DNA from: Pleurodeles waltl | Lineage: Eukaryota; Chordata; Amphibia; Caudata; Salamandridae | Direction of reading: 5' to 3' | Length of the DNA: 64,000 nucleotides | Assembly (NCBI RefSeq): GCF_031143425.1 | Contig: NC_090437.1 | Span: 843,895,978-843,959,977 of the forward strand | Shown: positions 13,201-24,059 of the stretch, piece by piece | Position numbering within the stretch: the stretch's first letter is position 1 | Layout of the letters: each line of letters begins with the position of its first letter | The notes under the pieces: model-generated | The model's database searches: none | Told to the model about the DNA's origin: nothing | What the model saw: the letters and a program-made list of their open reading frames with translations, nothing else | Made by a program: the position numbers and the translations under genes

Positions 13201-13510
13201 CATGTCTCTGGCAATCCTGATAAGATTTTTGTTGTATCGGTGTCACATAATGTATTACATTTTACTCCATTGTTCAAAATTGGTGTGGGATTTTTCTTGG
13301 TTTGTGTTTCCAGTTTATTTCTTTTTGTGTGCTGCATAAACACTTTACACATTGCCTCTAAGTTAAAGCTGACTGCTTTTATGGCAAGCTATCAGAGGGT
13401 TAAGCACAAGTTAATTTAATAACTGTTTGTTATTCACCTTGCCAAGGACTGTAGCTGTTCCTTGAGAAGAGCTCACACCCCCTCTGTCAATACCTCAATT
13501 TCTCACAATT
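10250..13510 (-). repeat. LTR-like dispersed repeat, copy 2 (inverted relative to copy 1)
   Basis: Blocks at 10250-10920 are the reverse complement of blocks at 4420-5080. The right part (12170-13510) also reads as the same family, ending ...caatttctcaca near 13500. The middle (about 11000-12150) is less certain and may be diverged or an insertion. The open frames around 12000-12650 are not protein-like. The likely identity is an LTR or solo LTR of a salamander retroelement; no internal coding region is present. Confidence 0.55.
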
Positions 13511-15090
13511 ACAAAGCTGAACGGGCATGACACCATATTCCTCATGACCAAATTAAGTATGAAAATCTGTCTCCCATTCATCACAAGGCTTGAAGTGTGA
13601 AAGATGATAAACCCCTCTAAGATTTAATTTACTGAAATTGTGGCAACTCTCACCGACTAAAGGTTATCTTTAATTAATGAGATATAAAGGGTAGCGATCC
13701 TTGATGTAATTGCCCAGTCATACTCCCTTTGAGGTGGCAAAATATTAAGCTTCACAGTGACATCCAGGATGTCATGAAAATGGCTTTCAGTGGAAGACTT
13801 GTGACTACTTTGACTGAGGATTTTTTAAATTTTGTAAAATTTCATCAGGCCATTAACCACCAGCTAAACACAGTAGTAATGACAGAACTGAGAGAGGAGT
13901 GGTATGGTTCCTCAGTTTGTTTACAGATTATGCCTTCTGAGCCAAGGTAATCCAAAAATAGCAACGTAGGTAGGCGTTGCAGTGATATCAAAGGACAAAG
14001 TTTCATTATGCTCACTGAAGGTCACAGAGAGTGGAGTTGCCATCTCATTGATTGGCCCAGAAGAACCATTAACTGTCTGGACATGCTAAGGTTCTGCCTC
14101 GGGGCTCTTAGGAATGTAGCTCCTCTAAACCCAATCTGAATTCACATACATTCCACTCATTCCTGAATTGAAAAGAGCCCGGACCTGGAAAACAAACCCA
14201 TCTTTGGTGTAGAATATTACTCACAGGAGACAAAGGTAGCATTTAGAAGTATTTGAAGAAGTGCTACAAAGGGAAGTTTTTGTACATTGTTCTCTCCTAT
14301 TTTAAAAAGAGGATCTCCCTTGGCATCTCCCCAAAGCCTTTGGGGCCTTACAGGACAAGGCCAACCTAGAAGCCCAGCCGCACCAAAATAAATGCAGAGA
14401 CCAGATCTTTGGGAGCGTTCTCTCTCAGACTGGGGCCTCTGGTTGCGTCCATTGGCATACTGTCTCCTTGTGAAACTAGAACTCCAGCATGAATGTTTAG
14501 TCATTGGAGAAGCGAAAGTGGAAGAATACATTAGCCTTTCCTTAATTTCTTTCTTTAAACCCATTTGAAAGAAGGTTATCTGAGTTCTTTCTATCCATGA
14601 AATTTCTCTGCCTGGCCAGTTGATGAAAACAAGTAATGTAAGTAAGGGCATCAGAATTACCGTGTTGGATATCATACAAACCTTTTTTTCATTCAAACAC
14701 CTTTTTGAAAGCGTTCACAAAAGCAGAATAGTCTGATAAACAAGGGTCAAAATAATTTACAAGAGGAGTTGCCTAGACAAGTGCAGGACCAGATGAGGAA
14801 TTTATTGTATGACCCACTTTTAAGTTGTCTTGTGCAAATTAAGCTGAATGAAATGAAAAATACTGTGTTAAAGAATCCAAACATTCATTAAATTTAAACG
14901 GATCACCTGAAAAAAGATGTAACTGCAGGAAGATCCACTGCCATAGCAGATAATTTCTGCAGTATGGCAATGCTCTAATTCTGTAATTGTTGTAGCTCTT
15001 TCTTTAACTTTGATTTTTATTAATGTTTTGGAACTCCTTGGAGGTCCACATTTAGAACGCAAAAATACATCAAAATTGTAAAACATTATA
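13511..15090. other. No gene recognised
   Basis: A minus-strand open frame at 14217-14696 and a plus-strand one at 13729-13950 show no recognisable motif. The stretch 14868-15090 may be the 3' untranslated end of the LINE lying to its right, because that LINE runs leftward. This is inference from position only. Confidence 0.4.
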
Positions 15091-15399
15091 AAATTAATCT
15101 CATCAATTGGTTGTGCAGAAACTATAAATCAAATGTGCAAATACGAGACACACCCATTGAATGCTGAAGCAACAAATTGCCTAAAGTGCATACTCAAAAA
15201 GGGAAATATTTCTCAGAAGAGAGTCATAATACCGCTGTATCATAATCGAAAAGTGTCTGCAACAATACTATTCACTGTAGCATGCAATAAAGTGAGGATG
15301 CCAGGACCGCAATTAATATAGTCATAAACTTTCTTTAAAACATTTTTTTACAAATCCAGCAACATCATTAGCAGGATGAAATAAAAATTGAGAATTTCT

Positions 15400-16311
15400 C
15401 TACTTGAACATATGCCAATTTTTAGGCATAGTGGTTTCAGCCACCTTTTGCTCAGATGCAACAAACATGGGCAAACAAAGAGCACATGTTTTAGATCCTG
15501 AACATCGAAGTGACACAGATCACATATATAAGAGTAACCAGATCACTTATATGTTAGAGCTTTAAAAGGTACTATATTTAATCCTCAAAGGGTAAATCAA
15601 CTTCTTACCCCCTGAGGAAGATTACAAGATAAATACGGCTGTATTAGGCCTGGGAAAGTTGAAAGTGTTACAGCCTTAAATCTCTCCTATATAAATATAC
15701 ATCTAGCTGGAAGCTTTCCATAACATCAAAGCCTTTAAGCACAATTTAAGCTATAGGGGAGATAACAAACACATAGAATCTAAATCTAGCTCCAGCTTTT
15801 CTAGGGCATATATGACATTTCTAAAGAACTGAGAGTGATTTTCAATGTACTGAAGGTCTCTTTATAAATCAAGTACCTTATTGAATGTTTATCAGTATGG
15901 AATAAACAAAGTGCTCTACGCACCACGCCTGCAAGGCTTAGAATGTAAGTGCTCTTGAGGCCGAATTCAACCCTTAGGTCTGCCTTAGTGACCATGGTGT
16001 TACAAGACGTCAGAAGTCACAAGATTTGTCCCTCATTTCCGTGCAAGAACCCCAATCTGCAGTGTCTATGAGTTCAAGCGCATATAGCAGGGTGGCGGGA
16101 ATCTTTGCCTTGTAGTCTGTTAAAAGATGGTAAAAGTGTTGTTCATCAGCTGACATATGGAAGGCCCTTAATCCCCCTGCGAGAGCATGTGCCTTATCCA
16201 AATTATGAGAAATATGCTCACAGTCGCTTAAGGAGGAGCACATCATTTTCTCTAGATTACAGTAGGATTTCACTTGCTCCAATCTTAAATAACCAACTCT
16301 CCAACTAAGAC
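15400..16311 (-). pseudogene. LINE ORF2 C-terminal part with zinc knuckle
   Basis: Directly left of the family 1 element, the minus strand continues a LINE-like RT C-terminal region (16282-16010, then 15995-15801). Near 15475-15535 the translation contains CDLC...H....C, a zinc knuckle of the same form as CPVC...H....C at 63835-63895 in the plus-strand LINE. This is why I join it to the RT fragments right of 19070. It carries several stops and frameshifts. In life this region would bind template nucleic acid; here it is dead. Confidence 0.75.
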
Positions 16312-16628
16312 TTAGGCCCTCATTACAACCCTGGCAGACGCCAGTAAAATGGAGAAAAGTACTGCCAACGGGCTGGTGGTACTTTTCCCCATAATATCAC
16401 ATTGGCGGTTTGGCCAATATACCACGTAATGACCGCCAGGCTGGAGACTGCAGTCTCTAGCCAGGTGGCCGTCACTAGCCTGCCCGCGGGATTATGACCC
16501 CGCCTAACGCCATGGTTTTTGTGGCAATCTTACCGCCACGGAAACCATGGCGGTAGGCACTATCAGTGACAGGGAATACCTTCCCTGACACTGATAGGGG
16601 TCTTCCCTGTGCCCCTCCCCCATCCCCC

Positions 16629-18514
16629 TGAAGGAAGTTGGCTCTGTATATATACTATTTCAAAGTAAGAAATAGCGTGCACAGAGTCCAAAGGTTCCCC
16701 TTAGAGGTAAGATAGTGGCAAAATTAGAGAATTCTAATGCTCTATTTTGTGGTAGTGTGGTCGAGCAGTAGGCTTATCAGAGGGTAGTGTTAAGCATTTG
16801 TTGTACACGCACAGGCAATAAATGAGGAACACACACTCAAAGACTTACTCCAGGCCAATAGGTTTTTACATTGAAAAATATATTTTCTTAGTTTATTTTA
16901 AGTACCACAGGTTCAAGAGTTGCAGTAAACACATTAAATGCAAGGTACTTCACTTAGATACTTTAGGAACTTTGAATAAAAGCAATATCATATACAGTCT
17001 TTGTAAAAATGGCAATAAGCTATTTTCAAAGTGGACACAATGCAAAAATCAACAGTTCCTGGGGGAGGTAAGTAAAGGTTAGATTAGGAGGTAAGTAAAA
17101 AACTTACAAGTCTCAGTTCTGGGGCATAGGCAGCCCACCGTTGGGGGTTCAAGGCAACCCCAAAGTTACCACACCAGCAACTCAGGGCTGGTCAGGTGCA
17201 GAGGTCAAAGAGGTGCCCAAAACACATATGTGCCTATGGAGAACAGGGGTGCTCCGGTTCCAGTCTGCCAGCAGGTAAGTACCTGCGTACTCGGGGGCAG
17301 ACCAGGAGGGGTTTGTAGTGTGCAAAGCAGACGTCGGGTTTTGTGTAGGAAACAATGGAGGGACCCGGGGGTCACTCTAGCGGTGCAGGCAGGCCCAGGG
17401 GGGCTTCTCGGGACAGCCACCACCTGGGCTAGGCAGAGGGTCACCTGGGGGTCACTCCTGCACTGAAGTTCGGTTCCTTCAGGTCCTGGGGGCTGCGGGT
17501 GCAGTGTTTGTTCCAGGCGTCGGGTCCCTTGTTACAGGCAGTCGCGGTCAGGGGGAGCCTCTGGATTCTCTCTGCAGGCGTCACTGTGGGGGCTCAGAGG
17601 GGTTGTCTCTGGTTACTCACGGGCTCGCAGTCGCTGAGTCCTCCCTGGGGTGTGGGTTCTCTGAATCTCGTGCCGGGGGCGTTGGGTGCAGAGTGAGAAG
17701 TCTCACACTTCCGGCAGGAAACGTGCAGTTTTGGAAGTTGCTTCTTTGTTGCAAAGAAGTAGCTGGTTTTGAGCAGGGTCACTGCTCATAGGAGTTTCTT
17801 GGTCCTTTAGTCCAGGGCAGTCCTCTGAGGCTTCAGAGGTCGCTGGTCCCTGTCGGATGCGTCGCTGGTTGCAGGTTTTCGAAGTTGGAGACAGGCCGGT
17901 AGGGCTGGGGTCAAAGCAGTTGTCGTCGTCCGTCTTCTCTGCAGGCTTGTAGGTCAGCAGTCCTTCTTGTTTCTTCCGGATGCAGGAATCTGATTTCCTG
18001 GGATCTGGGGTGCCCCTAAATACTGAATTTACTAGTGTGTTTATGTCTAGGAGGGCAGTAGCCAATGGCTACTGTCCTTGTGGGTGGCTACACCCTCTTT
18101 GTGCCTCCTCCCTGTGGTATAGTGCACCCTGCCTTAGGGCTGTAAGGCCTGCTAGAGGGGTGACTTACCTATGCCACAGGCAGTGTGAGGTTGGCATGGC
18201 ACTCTGAGGGGAGTGCTATGTCGACTTAGTCTTTTTCTCCCCACCAGCACACACAAGCTGTGAGGCAGTGTGCATGTGCTGAGTGAGGGGTCCCTTCCCT
18301 GGCATCAGGACCCTTGGTACCAGGGGTACCAGTTACAAGGGACTTACCTAAGAACCAGGGTTGTGCCAATTGTGGAGACAAAGGTACAGTTTAGGGAAAG
18401 AACACTGGTGCTGGGGCCTGGTTAGCAGGGTCCCAGCACATTTTCAATCAAAACTTAGCATCAGCAAAGGCAAAACGTTAGGGGGTAACCATGCCAAGGA
18501 GGCATTTCCTTACA
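16629..18514. mobile_element. LTR-like (solo LTR) insertion inside family 1 element
   Basis: The left end reads TGAAGGAAGTTGGCTCTG and the right end AGGCATTTCCTTACA. These are inverted ends of the form TG..GGAA / TTCCT..CA, as in LTRs. It is flanked by CCCCC on both sides (16624-16628 and 18515-18519), compatible with a 5-bp duplication, although a homopolymer could also arise by chance. I recognise the sequence as a widespread newt repeat. There is no internal coding region, so a solo LTR is the simplest reading. The open frames at 17200-18200 are GC-rich by-products. Confidence 0.75.
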
Positions 18515-18539
18515 CCCCCTCTCTCCCACTCCAGACCCC

Positions 18540-18815
18540 CCACGTAATACACGCACCTTCATGCACTGTCGAACACACGCATTTACACACTCATACCCAC
18601 ATTCATCCACGCATGCATACATCCACGCATGCATACATCCATTCACACATATCCACACACACTGACATACATGCACACACTCATGCACACACCACAACAT
18701 TCCCGCACTCACACATCCATGCATGCACACACGGACAACACGCATCTCACACCCGCATACATGCACACACAGACATACATACACACCCCCACACACCCCC
18801 ACACACACACAGCAC
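18540..18815 (+). repeat. CA-rich microsatellite block of family 1 copy 1
   Basis: Interspersed cacaca, catgca and cacgca units fill the block. Its translations are His/Thr-rich on one strand and Cys/Val-rich on the other and are not genes. Equivalent blocks occupy the same internal place in the copies at 25737-26711 and 57779-58783. Confidence 0.9.
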
Positions 18816-19073
18816 TCCATGCCCCCCTCCCCTGTTGAAGCACCTGACTTTCCTGATTGCAGGGGGTTTTCTGGCAGGAGACGGGATGGGGCGCTGCTGC
18901 CAGCAGCAACGTCCGATAGCAGAACACTGCCAGGCCGTATCATGTGTCATGTCTTTGAATTCCGGCTACGGTCATAATTTGGTGGACGGCTGGTAGCCGT
19001 GGTGACGGTCTTTTTTCAGCCGTTGCCACGGCGGTAGGAGGTATATACCGCCAATGTTGTTATGAGGGCCTTA

Positions 19074-20117
19074 ATTTCTCACATGTCTTCTTCCCCAGAA
19101 AGCAGACCACTTGCAATTTCTTTATGTTTATCTTTAAATGATGACTATCTACATACTTGTCAAGTGCCGCTAAGCAATTATTCAGGCCTTTTGGGGTAAG
19201 GGCAAGCAGAACTATAACATCCGCATACAACAGAAAAGTCACCTTACGGCCACCAATAGGGGGAGGAAACCCAGAGGAACCAGATAGAACCCTTGGTCAA
19301 TCGTTGATATACAAAGAAAACAGTAGGGGGACCATAAGACAAACCTGCTTTAGCCCATTTTCTGTTCAAATTTCAGCAGATAAGCCACAGTCCCCATAAC
19401 AAACCTTTACACCATGTCGCAGAGTGTAGGGCGATAATCATCTGTAACAGATTTCTCAGAATGCCTAGGTTAGCTAACTTCACCCTATCAAATGCATTAG
19501 AAAAGTCTATAAAGGGCGCATATACGACCCCCCCACCCAACAGTACATACTTTCCACATATTAACTTTAGGGCCGAGATGTTATCTATGGTGTTATGCCC
19601 CTTCCTGAAACCTGATTGTACCAGGGGTAAGATAGAATTGTTCTTTGTCCAAGACATAAGGTGAGCTAGGAGACTTTTCACAAAAATCTTTCCCGCAACA
19701 TCTAACAGGGCAATTTGCGGATAATTCGCCGGTGAAGGTCTAGACTCCTTCCATATGTAAAGGAACAATAATACTCCCAACCCATGAAGGATGGACTTCT
19801 CCTTTCCCATAACAATATGTAAATACCAGTTGCAAGATCTTAGCCCAAAGTGAAGGTTCTTGTTTAAGCACTGATATGGGGATTTCATCAGGACCCATTG
19901 TCCTCTAATGTAAACTATGATCTCTTCCAGGGAAGGGGGCAAAACAATATAAATCCTCCTTACTGTCAGACCATAAATCCACCTCACAGGATTCCATACT
20001 GGAATTTTGCGCATACAATGCTACAATGTAGTCTCTCCATGTGGGGGCTTACATGCCCCACTACCCTCTGCAATAATTTCTCAGAATTTACGCAAGCTCT
20101 TTGTTCGGGCTGCTACT
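19074..20117 (-). pseudogene. LINE ORF2 reverse transcriptase fragment
   Basis: The minus-strand frame ending at 19373 holds SGFRKGHNTIDN and then FIDFSNAFDRV. These are the finger/palm motifs of LINE reverse transcriptase, the second with its catalytic Asp. The next frame (19242-19060) has the palm motif as LLYADVIVLL, where the usual YADD is changed to YADV, followed by a LKINIKK segment. The YADV change alone would abolish polymerase activity. Further frameshifts separate the two frames. The family 1 element at 16315-19070 cuts it just after the LKINIKK segment; the protein resumes left of 16312. Confidence 0.85.
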
Positions 20118-20990
20118 CATAGTTGGATCCACTTCCACACACCTATACTCCTTTGAATACTGTCCCTTAACCGGGCTCTTCTCCTCTTTAATAAAGACAT
20201 CTTTCTACCCCTTTCCTGCTGGGGGGATATAAACTGATGTCTGATTAGCCTATTGATCTCTTTATTCAGTAGATAAACAGACATATTATTGTGAAAGGAA
20301 TTAAAATAGTTCTTCTTAGGAGGATTCATAACATATTTTGGTTGACTATGCTTTGCTAGAGCACCCATAAAAGCAGAAAAACAAACAATATGAACTTCAT
20401 TCCGGTTATCACACAACAATAGGGGCTTTTCGAATTGCTCTTGTACAAAACATCTGTTCGTCGAGCCCTTATCACGGACAGGCTTTGGAGCATTTAGCTG
20501 CAAAGCCTCCACAGTAGAAAAACTTAATGTAAGGGAGATGATCAAAATCTTGTGATCACTCAGGTTGGATTTAAGGACTTGGAGGTCCTCTACCACCTGA
20601 GCAAAAGTGAAAGAGGAAATAAAATAATCAATTGTGGAACATACAGTCTGTGATTTATGTGTTAATCGAGAAGGGGTATCTGATGTAAATCTCCTATTTA
20701 AGATCAGTAACCCAAATTTCCTCAGACACCTTAAAAGAGAGTACCCTCTTTTATCAGTTCTACCCTTCAGGGGAAAACCAGGGGCGGTATCTAAAATGTG
20801 GCCTCCCTCTCTAAGACACAAAAAAGGTTAGTATTGTTATTAGAAACTTTGCAATTAAAGTCCCCCACAAGCAGCACTTCACAGTCTGCCTCATATTGCA
20901 GTAGCGAGGAAACAAACCTAAACATTTCCATTATTAGGCTATCATGACATCTATCGGAAGGTATAATGCTATCTGTATTTAACCACCAGC
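20117..20990 (-). pseudogene. LINE ORF2 endonuclease C-terminal half and linker
   Basis: Reading leftward from about 20990, the translation contains LLVGDFNC near 20850-20880, the GDFN motif of AP-type endonucleases. An STIDYFI segment and an LSDHKIL segment near 20555 follow; the last carries the catalytic Asp-His pair. The endonuclease would nick target DNA for target-primed reverse transcription. Its N-terminal half lies at 22925-23290 beyond an insertion. The downstream stretch is the linker to the RT. Confidence 0.82.
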
Positions 20991-21570
20991 TCCATCTTGG
21001 CCACTGACTCCATTTTGGTGCTCAGCTTAGCTGCACAGGTCGTCACATTGGTGGAGCAGGTATTTTTCCGCACACAGCTTGTGCAACATGTTTTTGCTCT
21101 TTCTCATTGAAGACAGGCACATAACATGGGGGAGTAGAAATGATAAAATGTACCAGGCTGAGAATGTTTATGGTAAAGCAGAGAACAGCTTGGTCTTGGA
21201 AAAACACTGTGAGAGTTGGCCATTCTCTAATGTGTTCTTTTCAATACTGACTTGGTACGGCCAGTGTTTGAACAACAACTTACTTGATGGGAGGGGAGGT
21301 TTCTAGAATTCTCCTCTCCAGTTTGTTTAAAGTATATTATGGGAGGAAGCTTGACAACCCGGACTAGAGGGAACTCATTCTGAGGGGGGACACCTTGCGC
21401 AGAAGATAATCCCATTGTGGGTAGTGGTCTCCCTCTGCCTCAGTTGCCAGGGTTCCATGACCTGAAGTTGGCAGATGAAGGGATAATTTTGGTGTCAAGC
21501 CCTATTGTGATACATTTTTAATTCTTATTTTTAGCTTTGCGGTGTCCATGCATGAATACTTAGTCACTAT

Positions 21571-22285
21571 GGGCCAGATGTAGGAAAGGATTTGCGAGTC
21601 GCAAACGGCAAAAATTGCCGTTTGCGAGTCGCAAATCGCATTTTCCTATGCAGAAATGCATTTTGCGAGTCGGGACCGACTCGCAAAATGCATTTCCGAA
21701 TCGCAAATAGGAAGGGGTGTTCCCTTCCTATTTGCGATTCGCAGTGGTATGCAATACCATTTGCGACCGCATATGCCGTCGCAAATGGTGTCGCAGTTAC
21801 CATCCACTTGAAGTGGATGGTAACCCACTCGCAAATTGGAAGGGGTCCCCATGGGACCCCTTCCCCTTTGTGAATGGACCACAAAATATTTTTTCAGGGT
21901 AGGTAGTGGTCCAAGGGACCACTACCTGCCCTGAAAAAATACCGAAACTAAAGGTTTCGGATTTTTTTTTTAGTGCAGCTCGTTTTCCTTTAAGGAAAAA
22001 GGGGCTACACTTAAAAAAAAAAAACTGCTTTATTTAAAAGCAGTCACGAACATGGAGGTCTGCTGACTACAGCAGGCCTCCATGTTTGCGAGTGCCCATA
22101 GTCGGTATGGGGCCGCAATTTGCGACCCACCTCATTAATATTAATGAGGTGGGTCTTTGCGACCCCATACCGACTCGCAGACGGTGTCTGAGACACCGTT
22201 CTGCATTGCAAATTGCGACTTGCAATTTGCGAGTCGGAAGGACTCTCAAATTGCAAGTCGTAATTTGCAATTTTGCTACATCTGG

Positions 22286-22288
<3 letters not shown>
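21571..22288 (+). mobile_element. Family 2 TIR element, copy A (hairpin chain)
   Basis: It begins GGGCCAGATGTAGGAA and ends TTTTGCTACATCTGGCCC. It is flanked by TAT on both sides (the right one merges with a TA run, so this is weak). The interior is a row of adjacent palindromes, for example ATGCATTTTGCGAG... with its inverse (21656-21693), TACCATCCACTTGAAGTGG... (21798-21823), GGAAGGGGTCCCCATGGG... (21838-21864) and GACCCACCTCATTAATATTA... (22124-22155). There is no transposase. The copy at 58880-59571 is the same family in reverse orientation. Confidence 0.88.

Positions 22289-22320
<32 letters not shown>
22289..22320. repeat. TA dinucleotide microsatellite
   Basis: About fifteen uninterrupted TA units lie immediately outside the family 2 element's right end, followed by 'ca'. 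Confidence 0.95.
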
Positions 22321-22321
<1 letters not shown>

Positions 22322-22678
22322 TAGTCGCTGCAGATTCACATGCGCCCACCCGCCTCCCCGGGAGCCTGTAGCCGTTTAGAAGTTGATCTTGAACATTTGT
22401 AAATTTATAAATATATTACTTTAAACTACATTATGTACATACGTATTCACTCCATTGCATGGGCACTGTTACTAGCATACACAACTCCTACCTCACCCTC
22501 TGCGGGGAAAACAATCTAAGATGGAGTTGACGCCCATGCTCAATGGAGCCGAAATGGGAGGAGTCCCTCGATCTCGTGACTCGAAAAGACTTCTTCGAAG
22601 AAAAACAACTTGTAACACTCCGAGCCCAACACCAGATGGCGGGATGTGCACAGCATATGAATCTGCAGCGACTAATGT
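22318..22678. repeat. Element bounded by a 26-bp inverted repeat
   Basis: ACATTAGTCGCTGCAGATTC at 22318 (extending to 22343) is matched by its reverse complement at 22653-22678, with about one mismatch in 26. The segment between them (about 310 bases) has no coding motif. It may be a non-autonomous transposon or a pair of inverted SINE-like pieces. No target duplication is evident because the left flank is a TA run. Confidence 0.6.
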
Positions 22679-22924
22679 CACGAACAGATGTACACTGGGT
22701 AAGTGACATTTTCCATATATATATATATTTATTCATTGTTGAAGTTTTGCAATCGCTCTGTTAATGTAATCATTATTATGCTACTGCTGTGATTACTTTA
22801 AGAATTAAACATGTGTTGTTGCATTTGAAATAAAAGCTCACATTATTTTTTCTGTGCATGAAACTTGGGAAGTGCTTTAATAAATTAATTACTCAGACTA
22901 AGAGTGTTGCATTCTTTGCATTCC

Positions 22925-23290
22925 ATTCACTTCGTTTTCCTCAGTCTGAAGCAGAGCAGAACAGGAGGGCAGTATATGTTTACTACTAATAATTGAACTT
23001 TCCTTCCCCCTCTTAAATTAAGAAAGACCTTGACCACTTGAAAGAAGATTGAAGGATTAGTCAAATTCACATAGTCCCATTTCCATTTGTTGTTCAAGAA
23101 TATTGCGAGACCCCCTCTAGCATGCCCTTTCTTAGCTTGCTGGGTTTTTGTCAAGAGACAATAAACTCCTGGCTGTCAAAATCAGTTGTACACCAAGTTT
23201 TTTTAAGGCAAAGCAAGTTAGCATTTAACTCACTTAAGGCATCAATTTTCACCAGGGAGTTTGCTAAGCCAGATGCATGTGGCCTATCCT
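22925..23290 (-). pseudogene. LINE ORF2 endonuclease N-terminal half
   Basis: The minus strand reads SGLANSLVKIDALSELNANL, then LLCLKKTW where the usual motif is a QETW-type segment, then GHARGGLAIFLNN and VNIYCPP. These are successive strands of the AP endonuclease fold of LINEs. The catalytic Glu of the ETW motif is changed to Lys. The upstream SWN motif is cut off by the insertion at about 23290-23945. A TGA near 23151 breaks the frame. Confidence 0.8.
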
Positions 23291-23945
23291 TTAGGGCGGA
23301 GGGGCCACCCCCCCCCCACCTTTTGCGCTTCATGAAGAATGCTGGCCAGGCTGAACAAAAGTCAGCCTGACAGACACTCTTCATGTTCAGGTCAGGCAGC
23401 CAGGAGAAGACATGCGCGATTCGCGCAGACTCCTGGCTGCCTAAGCTGAACTTTGCTGAGCTGAAGAGGTTACAGCTCCTGTGGGCGTGACCTCCTCGGC
23501 TCAGCAAAGGTGCCTCGAGGCCCTCCCCCAGGTGACGGGGGAAGCGTCACCCATTGACTTCGACCAGGTGCTTCAGGTTTAAGCCCTGAAGTGCCGAGGG
23601 CGAGTGTCAATCAGTGACACCTCGTCACAGAGTGGGGTGGGGTCAGCAGTCTCAATGACCCCATCCCATTCTGTGACGAAGTTGGAACTGCTGCCTTCCC
23701 TCATTAGCTGACCTAAGGTCAGCCAGTGAGGGAAGGCAGCAGTCCCAACCCTCCTGAGACCTCCGAGGCTGAAGGTAAGTGTGTGTGTGTGTGAGAGAGA
23801 TCTTTTTAAATGATTGTTTGATGCGTGCGTACATGTTTGAATGTAGATTAGTGTTGTTAATGGATGTGCATGCGTGTGTTTGTGTGAAAGAATGAGTATG
23901 TGTGCTTCCTGCCCACCCCCCTCCCTCCTAAAACTGCCGGCCGCC
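23290..23945. mobile_element. ~650-bp insertion in the LINE endonuclease
   Basis: The LINE frame is lost between about 23290 and 23945. One edge reads, on the minus strand, CAGTGGCGGCCGGC, a CAGTG start like many hAT elements; the other edge reads agggcggaggggcc. It contains inverted blocks (tcactgac / gtcagtga-type pairs near 23340-23460 and 23690-23740) and a short TG run at 23779-23792. I could not find an 8-bp duplication, so the superfamily is a guess. Confidence 0.5.
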
Positions 23946-24059
23946 ACTGCAAGATACTATTTTCCACTTGCTGCTAATCACCATTTTTCCTTGTGTTTCC
24001 CCTCACCTTGGAGCTATTCAAAACTCCCGCCAACCAACTCCATTTCTTCTGGTCTGAGT

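Larger units (their letters stand above)
16315..19070 (+). mobile_element. Family 1 TIR element, copy 1 (with nested LTR-like insertion)
   Basis: It begins GGCCCTCATTACAAC and ends GTTATGAGGGCC, imperfect inverted ends. It is flanked by TTA on both sides (16312-16314 and 19071-19073), a 3-bp duplication of the kind made by PIF/Harbinger transposases. Interior sequence rich in ggcggt/accgcc pairs folds back on itself and encloses a CA-rich block. No transposase frame is present. It sits inside the minus-strand LINE ORF2. Its length is inflated by the insertion at 16629-18514; without it the element is about 870 bp. Confidence 0.88.
20990..22925. mobile_element. Composite insertion inside the LINE endonuclease
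   Basis: The LINE protein stops matching at about 22925 (after NIYCPPV) and resumes at about 20990. The intervening block holds unassigned sequence (20990-21570), a family 2 TIR element (21571-22288), a TA microsatellite and an inverted-repeat element (about 22318-22678). Exact outer boundaries and a target duplication could not be fixed by eye. Confidence 0.6.

Noticed and set aside
17205..18207. GC-rich open frames that might suggest an exon cluster
   Set aside because: They are inside the LTR-like insertion bounded by TG...CA ends; no protein motif or splice structure is visible.
16621..18520. Treating the LTR-like insertion as a relative of the 41-55 kb provirus LTR
   Set aside because: Ends, length and content differ and the flanking duplication is 5 rather than 4 bases.
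18361..18996. His/Thr-rich 211-codon frame and its Cys/Val-rich antisense partner
   Set aside because: They run across the CA-rich block of a family 1 element and part of an LTR-like insertion; similar frames appear over the other CA blocks.
21567..22379. Several 60-105 codon frames on both strands
   Set aside because: They are products of the palindromic family 2 element; mirrored frames on both strands are expected.
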